In this document: in pieces, positions 1 through 11,770 of the stretch | Numbering within the stretch: position 1 is the stretch's first letter | How the letters are laid out: the number at the start of each line of letters is the position of its first letter | Origin: Cherax quadricarinatus | Lineage: Eukaryota > Arthropoda > Malacostraca > Decapoda > Parastacidae | Reading direction: 5' to 3' | Length of the DNA stretch: 64,000 bases | Assembly (NCBI RefSeq): GCF_038502225.1 | Contig: NC_091307.1 | Location: 29,292,907 to 29,356,906, forward strand | Made by a program: the position numbers and the translations under genes | Notes under the pieces: generated by a model | Told to the model about the DNA's origin: nothing | The model's input: the letters and a program-made list of their open reading frames with translations, nothing else | Databases searched by the model: none

Positions 1-75
1 ATGATGGTGAAAGTTTTTCTTTTTCGGGCCACCCTGCCTTGGTGGGAATCGGCCGGTGTGATAATAAAAAAATAT
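1..75 (+). mobile_element. RTE-like LINE, 3' tail only
   Basis: The first 75 bases match the 3' end of the intact RTE-like LINE at 63051-63120, including the GCCACCCTGCCTTGGTGGGA block and the terminal GTGATAATAA. Only the 3' end is inside the window; the body would lie upstream. The tail runs straight into an A/T-rich simple repeat, as expected for an element ending in a short tandem repeat. Confidence 0.85.
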
Positions 76-102
76 ATATATATATTATATATATTTTATA
101 TA

Positions 103-136
<34 letters not shown>
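66..136. repeat. AT-rich simple repeat
   Basis: Imperfect (TA)n with ATATTTTATA interruptions directly after the RTE tail. It probably grew from the LINE tail. The open frames through it are compositional only. Confidence 0.9.
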
Positions 137-859
<723 letters not shown>

Positions 860-1018
860 TGTTTTTTACATCTGTAAGATAGACCAAGTCCCATAAATAT
901 AATATAATTTAAGCATCATAAATCTGGTCTACCCATGCCTATGTTTTTTTTCCATTGCTTAAATTTGGTGCTTATTCTTTTCTTCCAGGCAACACTTAAT
1001 ACACACTCATATTCTCAC

Positions 1019-1184
1019 CTGCATCCAAAATCTTTTCCTTGATATCTGGTATGGAACTCTGAACTTTGTTCTGGATCTCTGTTGCAATAGAATCAAATGC
1101 TCGCTTCCCACGCTTCACCACGATCTCTATGTCATTCTCTATAAGGGTAGTAACTTCATCTAGTTTGGATTCAACATTCGGGAG
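1019..1184 (-). CDS. Prominin-like gene, internal exon
   Basis: A 166-nt exon bounded by an acceptor (AATTTTCAG before CTCCCG) and a donor (GCAG then GTGAGA). Entering in phase 0 it reads LPNVESKLDEVTTLIENDIE and continues through AFDSIATEIQNKVQSSIPDI, with 55 codons and one base over, so it exits in phase 1. From memory of the family this matches, without gaps, the last extracellular loop of prominin (pentaspan membrane glycoprotein of membrane protrusions and photoreceptor discs), where a similar LPxVxxxLDxV segment occurs. No transmembrane segment lies in this exon. Upstream exons are probably 18673-18699 and 19527-19562; downstream exons would lie before base 1. Seen: splice sites and open frame. 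Inferred: family identity. Confidence 0.65.
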
Positions 1185-1406
1185 CTGAAAATTAATAAAG
1201 AATTTACTAGAAATGTTAAAAATTTCAATTAATTCTGATATTTTTATACTGTATATAATAATCTTTTTCTTCATCTGGCATCTCTCATTTTAGTTCATAT
1301 GTAAACATTTTGTGTTAATTACACAGTACACCAGCTATTAATGATTTTTACAAAAAATTTAACATAAAAAAAAAATAGATCTAAACCCTTAAGAGTCATA
1401 ACATAC

Positions 1407-1509
1407 CTGGGAGGAGAAAATTATGTCTGATCCAAGGAAGAGGAGGGTACCTCCAATTCCTTGGATTGTGTCTCCCATCAGCATCATGGACACCTTTTCA
1501 AGGGGATAT
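1407..1509 (-). other. Possible alternative or cryptic exon
   Basis: An open segment of 103 nt ends at a good donor (CTCCCAG then GTATGT) and encodes a hydrophobic run, IQGIGGTLLFLGSDIIFSSQ. Its best acceptor (TTTTTTGAAG) would need a different entry phase from that left by the 27-nt micro-exon, although its exit phase 0 fits the 1019-1184 exon. A weaker acceptor before GTGTCC would keep phase 0. A hydrophobic stretch here would be unexpected in the prominin extracellular loop, so this may be cryptic, alternative or an old insertion. Confidence 0.25.
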
Positions 1510-2538
1510 CTTCAAAAAATCCTCAAACCCCACAAAAGTTAAGGCCAACAATTTTCTATGTACTTACTTAAAAGAAGACACTATCACATCCTATCAACAG
1601 TGCAGCTGACACTGGTTGTGTGTGACCTTTCAAAGATGGTACAAGGGTGCTTTGATATGGTCTTAATGACCTGTGTGTGCGCTCACTCACATATAATGCA
1701 TGCACATGTGTACAGGCACTTCTCACTTAGCGACATACTCATTTACCGACCACTCGGAGTTACGACAGACACTCTGACCAGTAGGTATTGTATGCTACAC
1801 GAGAACTTGAGTCATGGAAATGGGCAGTGAGGCATCTCAGTGTCAAACATCTTAATCTCCTTCCTGCAGCCACTCAGTACACTAGCTTTCACAGTCTCCA
1901 AGACTACATATTTGTACAAATTTTTACTTTATTGTGCACCTCATAGTACAAGACAGAGTTAGAAGATTAGCAGCACTTGGAAGAGGAAAAACAAGAGGAA
2001 AATGGAAGAAGTACAGAAGAAGTTAACTGTAAAGGGGCTTAGCTGTTGTGCTTATCTGTGTGTTTACATTCTCAGTGTCTTTTGTGGTACAATAGACCAT
2101 GGTTTAGCACAAGTTTATCTGGCATGATTCAGTATAGCATGATTGAAGAATTGCAGCACAGTTTTATGTAACATGTCGTAAAATTAATTTAACACAGTTC
2201 AGTTTGCAGGAAGGAATAAAAACTTCCTTTTCTTCAAGTGGCCGCCTTGTTGTGGATCAATGGGGGAGACCTCCCGCCATCCCCCTACACCACCCTACCA
2301 TCCCAGCATTTATATATCATATGCATTCAGTTTTTCTTCTCTGCTACAAGCTGGCTGTGTTTGTGAATTGTGTTTTGATCTTTTAATTACTATATCTTGT
2401 ATCTGCCAAGCAATCATGACACCCAGTAGGCATATCAGTGTTGCTGAAAGTGGCAAGAAAAGGTATAAGCGTTTAAGACTTAGAATTAACAAACAAAACA
2501 AAGATATTAGACAAGAGATAACCTGTGGCGTAATGAAG

Positions 2539-2913
2539 TGACTGACTGACTAACTGACTTACAGATTGACTGACTTACTGACTTGAATGAATAGCTTACT
2601 GACTAGACTGAGTAACATACTTGACTTACTGACTTGACTGAATAACTTACTTGGCTTACTGACTTGACTGACTGAATGACTCGACTGACTGACTTACTGA
2701 ATGACTCAACTGACTTACTGAATAACTTACTGAATGGCTTGACTGATTGACTTACTGACTTGAGTGACTGACCGACTGACCTGACTAAATGACTTGTCTG
2801 ACTGAATGTCTTGACTGACTTACTGACTTGACTGACTTATTGACTTGAGTGACTGACTGACTTACTGAATGACTTGACTTACTGAATGATTTGACTGACT
2901 TACTGAATGACTT
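2539..2913. repeat. Degenerate (GACT)n/(GACTTACT)n array
   Basis: About 375 bp of tetramer-based repeat, with GACT, TACT and GAAT variants arranged in 8-12 bp higher-order units. The serine/valine-rich open frame on the minus strand is an artefact of the repeat. Confidence 0.9.
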
Positions 2914-3772
2914 AAAGTTAGACACTCCAGAATAACCATCAACTTCAGTACCAAAACCTCTACCATCCACCTCAGCCCAGTAGGACCACAACATAACTCT
3001 CCACTCTCTTCACAATCATCCACAAACACCAGCACCCACAATTTAAGGTAGGAAATACTATTATTTCTGTTAAATTTGTAGTCTTAAGCAGTAAAAACAA
3101 CATAATACATCACAACAATAAACTACAATTACATATTCACTTTTATTTTTGTAAGAGGTGGAGGCCTAAAACAAAAAAAAATTTGTTTGGTTTTTATGGG
3201 CTCTCAGGAATGTAACCCTATTTCTCCCTCAAGTTCTTCAGTTCATCTAACACGGTTTTTACCTAGCATGGCATTTTCAGAAACGTAACTACCGTGTTAA
3301 ATGACTGTCTACTGTATCTAAAGGTAGGTGTTAGAAATTATTAGACTCAGTGAACGCAGTATGTCGATGGTAATAACAACAACAACAATCGCTCTGTAGC
3401 ACTTAAATGTCAGCTACCAAACCTATATGAAGTACATACAGTAGGCCCTGCTTTACAGTGTTCTGCTAATACGGCAATTTCAAATTATGACCAAAATTTG
3501 CTAACGGTGAGTGGTCTTTCAAATACAGCATGCCCCACCTGGTTTGTTTACATTCTCATGAGGACATATTTCTATTATGTCTGGAAATTTTCCAAAATTT
3601 CATGCATTTTAAAGTTATTGCATATTTTATATGTACTCTGATAATTATAGTACTTATGTGTACCTGTACCTAAATATACTTACACACTGTGCTAGCATGC
3701 AAGTACACATTAAAATCACTAAAAGTCTCTCTATACTTTTGAAGACACCATATTAATAATCTCTTGGGCACA

Positions 3773-4841
3773 TAAACCCTTTGATGGTTTCGGCCGTACT
3801 AGTACGGCTTACGACCCAGGGTTTTTGACGTACTAGTACGCTTAAATTCTAGCGCCCTCAAATCTAGTGGGAAAAAGCTGGTAGGCCTACATATGAAAGA
3901 ATGGGTCTATGTGGTCAGTGTGCACAGTATAAAAAAAATCCTGCAGCACACAGTGCACAATGCCTTGTAGGACCATTTTTTTGGAATAAATCAGCGACTT
4001 TGCACTGTATTTTCGTATGGTATTTATTGTTGTATTCTAGTTTTCTTGGTCTCATTTTATAGAATGGAAGACATGTTACAAAAATTGAGATGATTTTGAC
4101 TGGTTTTACAATGAAAAGTACCTTGAAATTGAGCTCAAAGTAGCAGAAATGTTCGATTTTTACCGAAGTTCAAAAGTAAACAAATCATGCCAAGCGTGCA
4201 ATATACGTCAACTGGTGAGTCTAATATTCTTTTGCAAGTGCGCTGATATTATTTATACCATTTTTTACACTAATGCAGTAGTCTGCATAACAGTAAATCT
4301 TCTATTTTTTGTGAGAATAAAAATTCAAAGTGGAAAGCAAAAGAATGTAAGAGGGGCCTTGAGACGTGACTAATGAACAAAGGAAATGTCATTTTAGTGC
4401 CAGGAATGTCTTTCTTGTTTATTCTGGACCCTATTCGGAAATTGGCATCTTTTGAAATTTGTGTGAAATTGGCAAAATTGCTAAATTCTGACCACTGTAT
4501 TGGATAGTTGAAATTGGTAAATGGGTGGTTTCTTGCACTCATTCGATAGAAAAAATGGAGTTCTAGCGAAATATTCATGTTTTTTGTCAACTAGTGCAGT
4601 GGAATTGGCCGAAAATGGGGCTCAAAGTGGGCAAAATCACCGATGCGTAAACATCGCCGAGACCGCTAACTTCGCGAGAGCATAATTCATTAAGTTTTCC
4701 ATCAAATTTCATAATTTTGGTGTCATTATGATCGGGAAAAGATTCTCTATCTTTTCATAAGAATTTTTTTTTTTTTTTTTTAAATTTGGCCGACCCTGAG
4801 AACGAGTCTCGGAGAGGGCCTGTCGACCCTCGAAGGGTTAA
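3773..4841. mobile_element. piggyBac-type non-autonomous element, P family (copy 1)
   Basis: Flanked by a TTAA-like site (TAAA at left, TTAA at right). The left end CCCTTTGATGGTTTCGG is followed by two copies of the palindrome CGTACTAGTACG at 3795-3806 and 3829-3840. The right end CCTCGAAGGG is inverted. The approximately 1.07 kb interior is shared with copies at 27330, 35902, 41682, 43284 and, reversed, 25829 and 54553. It has no transposase. It lies inside the 1713-6459 element. Confidence 0.8.
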
Positions 4842-5280
4842 ATGTTGTCATTTCCATTAATCCACCTATGATATTTTTTTCAAACTTATATAATAAACAT
4901 GTTACGTAACATATAAACACCCCACGATAGAATAAATTAACATAAATATGAGATGTGGTAGCCAGGTGACTTGTAGGACTTGTGGTTGCCAGGTGACTTG
5001 TAGTCCAACAGAGAAAATGTGTCACTATAATATTACTGAGGGTAACTGGAAAATTATTCCTTTTCTATGTCTTCGCTCAGAGTGTCATTTCTTCTAAAAA
5101 TGGTGTTACAGGAGAATGGGAGTGTTTTTCTTTATTTATTCTACTGTATCAATGTGGAGACAACTTCTACACACTGTAAAGTGACGAAAACCAGAAGTGT
5201 TCGTCTAGTTTGTTTACATTATGTGTGGATGGGGTGGGGTGAGGAGTGCTGCCTTGGCTGGCTACCACCTGACTTCCTAC

Positions 5281-6235
5281 AAATAAAACTCACCTCTTAC
5301 CCTACATTAAGACTATGGTACAATGTACTGTATATGTATTTTATCGCTCTGGGGTGCTTTAATTAAATGTTGTAGCATATTATGTGTGGGTGAGGTGGGC
5401 TGACTTGGCTGGCTACCAAACTTCCCAAACCTGACTTCCTACAAAAAAAAACTCACCTCTCACCCTACATTAAGACTACAAACATTTTAAGGTAAGTAAT
5501 GGGTATACTGTGTGTGTATTTTAATTTTTACTGTTTTTAATGCCTGGCTCTATTGCTGACTTCATCTATGTTAGTGTTAATGTGTTATCAGGCATTTATA
5601 CGCATTAACCCTTAAACTGTCCAAACGTAGATCTATGTTTGCTTGCATAGTGCTCCGAACATAGATCTACGTTTTTTTACATTGTTTCTTATGGAGAAAA
5701 TCAAGGTAGGAGCGCTACGTGTGCAAACGTAGATCTATGTTTGGACAGTTTAAGAGTTAATAAGTGGAAAAAATGGAGTTCTCCTTTCCGTTGATGTCTG
5801 CTTTCCAGCAGTAGCCTGGAACCTAACCTGCCATGTAAGTGGTGCCCTACTATATATGACATTTAAAGTGCTCCAGGGTGATCGTTATCATTATTACCAT
5901 TGACATACCTTGTTCACAGAGTTTAATCATTTCTAACACCTACCTTTAGATGCCACAAGAGACGCTGAGAATGTAAGCACACAGATGAGCACACCAGCTA
6001 ACCCTTTGACAGTGAACTTCTTTTGTACTTCTTCCATTCTTTGCTCTTCTTCCTCTTTCTACAATAAATACTCACCTCTCACTCTACATTAGGACTACAA
6101 ATATTTTAAGGTAAGTAATGAGTGTACTGCATATGCATTGTATCACTAAAAGTAAATGCTACTCACCTCTCGCCCTACATTAAGAATAGTACAAATATTT
6201 TAAGGTAAGTAATGAGTGTACAGCATGTGTATTTT
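5281..6235 (+). repeat. Four dispersed copies of an approximately 80-bp unit
   Basis: Units at about 5281-5346, 5432-5525, 6060-6138 and 6147-6235 share CTCACCTCTCACCCTACATT, then TATTTTAAGGTAAGTAATG. The last two are adjacent; the first two are separated by other sequence and a TTAA element lies between the pairs. Each unit has a donor-like AAGGTAAGTAA on the plus strand and a donor-like GAGGTGAGT on the minus strand. Confidence 0.7.
5605..5760. mobile_element. piggyBac-type MITE, M family (156 bp)
   Basis: TTAA at both ends; left CCCTTAAACTGTCCAAACG and right CGTTTGGACAG-type inverted end. Each side carries a subterminal AGATCT-centred palindrome (ACGTAGATCTAYGT). The ends match those of the transposase-bearing element at 10699-13400, its likely source family. 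Confidence 0.88.
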
Positions 6236-6461
6236 ACTCATTTTTGTTTTTAATCCATGGTTCTATTCTTAGCATACTAAAAAAGTCATACATAGTGCAA
6301 AGGTGACATTAAAGCAATATCTAAAGATGGTTAACACAAACCTACTACCAGTACAGTACGCTTGAAATATCAGTAAGGGGCTGCTCCTTGGTTCACGACC
6401 AATTCGCTTACCAACCTACTCATAGGAACTTGACATGGTCATTAACTGAGAAGTACCTGTA

Positions 6462-7285
6462 CTAAAAAAGATGGTGCTATGCCATGTACTTCAAAAGTTT
6501 TTTTTTTTTTTTTTTTTGTCACATTCTTCTTACACTAACTTTCACATATGCTATGCCATCATGTATTATTTTTCTCTTCACTCCTTGCTTTACTTGTAGA
6601 ACAAAAACCAATTTTTGTAATTCCAGTATTTTAAATGTAATCCAAAAACTCTTCTAACATTGTTTGTGTTGGCTCTTACGATACTGTGAATGAAGAAGAT
6701 TGATAAATTAAGTGTCACAAAGATTCTGTAACCTTAAAACTAAAACATGGAGATATATACAACACAACAGTAGGAAGTTCTGCAACACTAGGTCTATAAA
6801 AGAGTAATTCAGGATTTTACAGTTAAATACTGCACTTTCTTACTACAGACAACATATTACAATGGCATTCATACACATGGAAAAATATTTCACTAAAGCA
6901 TGAGAGGGTGAATCACTAAGAATGAAAGCTCACACACAAAATGTATATACATATTTGCATCTATATAATATACTTCCACTTACTGTACATAAAATTTGTT
7001 TAAAGCACATACTGTACCATTAAGAAAAAAAATGAAAATACAAAATTTCTGACCATGCAGTGTCATTACCTTCATTAAGATTATTTTAATTTTAAATAGA
7101 TATACTGTATAATTAAGCAGAGCTATAGATAATAATGAGAATTTAATATAAACTGAAAGCCTTGGGAAAGCTATAATTTTATAAAATATATAGATCAATA
7201 TATGAATGGATCATGCCAATCATCTTTCATTTCTTGCATATCAAAATACTTATGCACACATGCAAGCATGCATGCACGTGCGCAT

Positions 7286-7331
<46 letters not shown>

Positions 7332-7811
7332 CATGCATTCACATGTAAATAGGCAAGTGTACAAACATGCAGGAGTACACATGTGCAAGTGCATGGCAAG
7401 ATGCTAGAAATCAGTTTCTGTAAATCAGTGGTAGACTGCTGAAAAGATGAATTATATACACAATTAATAATGACAAATAATCATAAATAAGTAGCTCCAC
7501 ACACCCCATAGTATTAAGAAAGGAAAAATAGATGACAAAAGTGAAAATGAAGGTCAAAGCACTGTGAAAAATGAAAATGATGAATAAGATAAAGAAGGAA
7601 GGAAACAAGGGGATTTACCATTAGAAGAGTGCCAAGGTAAAAGACATGGTAAGGAAAGTGCTTACCATCTGCATAGATAATGATCCAATCCACAAACTTA
7701 TAATGAATGCAAGAGTAAGATATGAGCACACAATGGCAAGACAATGCAAAATACAAAATTAAAAAATAACATTTTTAAATTTGTAAAAAGGCAAGTGAAA
7801 AAAAAGAGGAA
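6462..7811. other. Intronic sequence with no recognised gene
   Basis: AT-rich unique-looking sequence within the large prominin-like intron. It contains a 20-bp T run near 6500 and a CA microsatellite at 7286-7330. Short open frames show no family features and no conserved splice-bounded exon was found. Confidence 0.6.
7286..7330. repeat. (CA)n microsatellite
   Basis: About 22 CA units, preceded by a GCATGCATGCACGTGCGCAT alternating purine-pyrimidine tract that could also favour Z-DNA. Confidence 0.95.
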
Positions 7812-7956
7812 AATCAATCAATCAATCAATCAATTTTTATTTCCTTGCAAGATTACACTGAGATTATGAAATTACAAAAATGAGTTGCAATGCAAAGAGA
7901 GCCACTATCATGCCTAGGTATTGTGGGCAGACTTAATTTAATGGCTTACAGACTAC

Positions 7957-8177
7957 TTAAGCCTTAATTAAACTGTCCAAATGTAGATCTACGTTTTTTT
8001 CAACATTTGAATGTAAAAAAAGTAAATTTTTTTTTTTTACATTTGAAAATGTGTAAAAAAAACTTTGATCTACTTTTTTTTTTTTATATTTGAAAATATG
8101 TAAAAAAAAAAACATAGATCTACTTCTGGAGCACTACATACGTGAACATGGATCTGCTTGGACAGTTTAAGGGTTAA
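7957..8177. mobile_element. piggyBac-type MITE, M family, inside a LINE
   Basis: TTAA at 7957 and 8174. The right end GGACAGTTTAAGGG is canonical. The left end reads GCCTTAATTAAACTGTCC, a canonical end with an extra TTAA-like tetramer. The interior is a self-complementary T-rich/A-rich fold with repeated GTAGATCTAC-like palindromes. Confidence 0.8.
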
Positions 8178-9077
8178 TGTTTAAGAAATTGAATATCATT
8201 TGTTTAAGTTGTACATCTTGTTTATTTATAGTACACAGTAATTTTACTCAGATAACAATAGTTTCAATAGTAAATATTGAAATTATATTATAGGAATATA
8301 ACATTGTGAGTTGCTGAAAGTAGTTTACAGTATGAGAATGTTACTATTGGGTGTAAGGCAGTAATGTTTTGGGTAGGTATTTATACTACAAGGTAGTTTT
8401 AATCAATATATGAACTTTGGGCATCATGTTTTGAAGTTTTAAGATTTAGGTAATTGGGAGATTTTTTTGGTAAAGTTAAATACTGAGTAGTATTTAGTTT
8501 AGGGTGAGTTAATGGGTTTTGAGAAGAGTTTTAGATTGATGTACAGACCGGGTTACTTTAGAATTTACTAGTAATGAATTCCAAATTTTGGGGCCCTTTA
8601 TGTGCATAGAGTTTTTACGCAGTGTGATATGGACACAGGGTACATCAAAAAGAGATCTATGTCTTGTGTTATGGTTGTGTGACCTGTTAAGGTTGGTGAG
8701 GAGAAGTTTGAGTGGAAGGTTTATGTTTGAGTGTAGTGTTCTATGTATGTAGTAGGCACATGTGTAAGTATGGATGTTCTTTACGGTGAGCAGTTTTAGA
8801 CTTTTGAATTTTGGTGGGGTATGCTGTCGGCAGTGGGAATTTGTTATTCTGACTGCAGCCTTTTGCTGGGTTATTAGTGGCCTTAGGTGATTTAATGTTG
8901 TTGATCCCCATGCAAAAATCCCATATGTGAGATAAGGGTAGACGAGTGAATGATACAGTGCAAAGAGAGCTGATTGTGGAACATAGTACTATCTTTGATA
9001 GTATGCCTACTGTCTGAGATTTTCTTGGATATTTGTTGTGTGTGTCTGGAATCTGAGGCTACTGTCAAGGTGGATTC

Positions 9078-9769
9078 CTAGGAATTTTCCCCTCTGAGTC
9101 TTGCGATGGGTAATTCCTTTAGCATTATGTTAAGTAGAACATCTGCAGCTCTGTTCCCAAACTGAATGAAATAGGTTTTGTCAGTACTGAGGGTAAGCTT
9201 ATTAGTCATCATACAGGTAGATATTTTCTGCAATTCAGCATTAACAGTGTTGGCCAGTATGACTGGGTTTGGGTGAAAGAAGACATATGTAGTGTCATCT
9301 GCAAATAATGTGTGTTTGAGTAGTTGTGATGCATGTGGTAGGTCACTGATGTATATGAGAAAGAAAAGTGGGCCAAGGACACTTCCTTGTGGAACACCAA
9401 CTGTGATTGGTTGAGTGGAAGAATTTGCACCATTTGTGTACACATATTGGCTTCTGTTACCAAGGTATAAGAGGGAGTGCCCTCTTATACCATAGTGAGT
9501 TAATTTAATGTGCAGCAAATCATGGTCAACAGTATCAAAAGCTTTACATAAATCAATGAAGATTCCCAGAGGGACTTCTTGAGAGCAGCGTATGTTAGTT
9601 CTAGCATGTGTATAATAGCATCATTTGTGTTTTTATTATTCCTGAATCCAAACTGACAGGGGATTAATATGTTGTGTGAGACGAAGCAGGAATAGATCTG
9701 TTTATGAATTAATTCTTCAAAGATTTTAGAGATCAGAGGTAAGCTAAAAATTGGTCTATAGTTATTCAA
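9078..9769 (-). pseudogene. LINE reverse transcriptase fragment (L2/CR1-like)
   Basis: Two overlapping minus-strand frames carry RT motifs. The upstream frame (9500-9769) has MNNYRPIFSLPLISKIFEEL and FGFRNNKNTNDAI. The downstream frame (9078-9518) has GVPQGSVLGPLFFLIYISDL and the catalytic LFADDT motif, then a TNKLTLSTDKT thumb-like segment. The frame break near 9500-9520 falls around motif A, where an FIDLRKAFDTVDH-type sequence would be expected, so the polymerase is dead. The order and motifs fit CR1/L2-type LINEs; I cannot separate those clades by eye. Confidence 0.82.
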
Positions 9770-10012
9770 GTCCGCCTGATCACCTCCTTTGTGGATCGGG
9801 GTGACCCTCGTTATTTTGAGAATTGCTCGGAAGGTGGAGGATTTGATGAATTTGTTAGTGTTGCAATTATTGGTGACAGTACTTGTGAAGCTTTTTTGTA
9901 CATAGAGGTGGTAAGTTATTTATGTCTCCTGCCTTGTTTTTAAGGGTGTTGATGATGAATGAGACTTCTGTTGGGTTGGTTGGGGCTAAGAATAATAATA
10001 TAGTATATTAAA

Positions 10013-10690
10013 TCTACGTAGTAGGTTGGTAGACAGCAAAGGCCCAGGGAGGTACTACTGTCCTGCCAAGTGAGTGTAAAGCGGAAGCCTGTAATTGTTT
10101 TACACGATAGTAGGATTGCTGGTGTCGTTTTTCTGTCTCGTAAACCTGCAAGATTTCAGGTGCGTCTTGCTACTTCTATTTGCACTTACATCACACTACA
10201 CATGCATGTACAAGCATATATATACACACACCCCTTTGGGTTTTCATTTATTTTTCTTACTACTTCTTGTTCTTGTTTATTTCCTCTTATCTCCATGGGG
10301 AAGTGAAACAGAATTCTTCCTCTGTAAGCCATGCATGTCATAAGAGGCTACTAAAATGCTGGGAGCAAGGGGCTAGTAACCCCTTCTCCTGTATACATTA
10401 CTAAAGCTAAAAAGAGAAACTTTTGTTTTTCTTTTTGGGCCACCCTGCCTCGGTGGGATACGGCCGGTTTGTTGAAAGAAGAAAGTAAATTAAAATCTCC
10501 ATGGGGAAGTGGAACAGAATTCTTCCTCCATAAACCATGCACATCATAAGAGGTGACTAAAATGCCAGGAGCAAGAGGCTAGTAACCCCTCCTCCTGTAT
10601 ACATTACTTAGTTTAAAGAGAGAAATTTTTGTTTGCTTTCTTGGCTACCCTGCTTCAGTGGGATACAGCCAGTTTGTTAAAAGAAGAAGA
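10013..10690 (+). mobile_element. SINE related to the RTE 5' end, 3' half duplicated
   Basis: Starts with GTAGTAGGTTGGTAGACAGC, the same start as the RTE copies at 37912 and 59537, and follows their 5' region to the GGGGCTAGTAACCCCTTCTC block. It then skips the coding region and ends in GCCACCCTGCCTCGGTGGGA plus a GAAAGAAGAA tail, resembling the RTE 3' end. The second half (10292-10488) is repeated at 10497-10687. This is the layout of a LINE-derived SINE or of a SINE captured by the LINE 5' UTR. Confidence 0.75.
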
Positions 10691-10754
10691 GTAGTATAAT
10701 AACCCCTTAATTGTCCAAATGTAGATCTACATTCTCTCGCCCAGTGCTCCGAAT

Positions 10755-10785
<31 letters not shown>

Positions 10786-11770
10786 TTAAAGAGGACTTTT
10801 TTTTTTACATAAAATAACATTAAAAAAATTCAGAGTCAGTACTTACAGAGATATAAGGTCAGAAAGTCGCCACTTGTTGCTCACCTGACAGCAACATGAA
10901 GCACTACTGCTTGCAGACACATTGCAAATATGTTTGTTCCATATTTTTTTATTTTCTCAGTTTTTATGATATGATAATTATGTTTTATAGTAGATCTTCT
11001 GATTTGATAGCCAACTGTTGTTTAGACACAAATATTATGTATGAAATTATTCATCATAATGTCACAAACACACATGTATAGATTGTTGCATGCATAGAGT
11101 ATGTAATCTTCATTCGAAGGATGTTAACATACTCACATAGGCTGACTTCCCAACCAGCAAACCAGATACTAAGGATCTACCGGGGCCCCATTGTCAGAGC
11201 AGTATCTAGGTTCAGCCAATGAGAAGGTGGATCTGGCAGTTGTGAAGGTGATGTGGTTACCGCTCATGTTTTCACCCTTATTTCCATTCGAGAGCTGGTT
11301 GAAGCACAGTGGCCTGCATTCTATTGGTTTCAATTCTGCCTTGATTACCATTGCATGCACTAATACTTATTGCTGTACATAATGTATATAGTGTACATAC
11401 TTTTGTCTATACTTGAAGGATAATATAATTCAAAGTTTTTCTGCTGTGTTTATTTTGCTCCCTTTACACCCAGGATAACAGGCTTTTGAGTACCTGGGTT
11501 GTAATATAGGTGATACTGTGCACCTGACTGAATCACATTCTATTATCTACAACTATATACAAGGTATGTACATATCCCAGTTGTTTCTAGTACTCCAGAA
11601 CTGTATGATACACCATGAAGCATGGATTCATACAGAGTGCCACTCCACACTGCTGACATAAATCATGTGTCCTACTGTTGGGGTCACCTTGAGGTGTTAG
11701 TGCACACAACACACTTTTTCTGAGAATACTTCTTTTTGGAGTAGATGATACTGGTATCAGTTAGTGACAG

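Larger units (their letters stand above)
1713..6459. mobile_element. TA-flanked DNA transposon with long inverted repeats
   Basis: The termini CAGGCACTTCTCACTTAGCG and CATTAACTGAGAAGTACCTG are inverted copies, each flanked by TA, as in pogo/Tigger elements. The inverted similarity extends inward in blocks: about 1960-2110 pairs with 5945-6065, and about 3320-3440 pairs with 5840-5955. No transposase was recognised. The interior carries a GACT repeat, two TTAA elements (3773-4841 and 5605-5760) and four copies of an approximately 80-bp unit. It may be a composite of two head-to-head copies of a non-autonomous element. Confidence 0.6.
7812..9985 (-). mobile_element. L2/CR1-like LINE, minus strand, 5' truncated
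   Basis: Reads on the minus strand from about 9985 to a 3' end at 7812, where AATAAAAATTGATTGATTGA forms a (TTGA)n tail. It encodes reverse transcriptase pieces (see 9078-9769) and then a 3' part with WNSL-type C-terminal sequence. An M-family TTAA MITE (7957-8177) is inserted near its 3' end, so it is older than that MITE. Confidence 0.82.
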
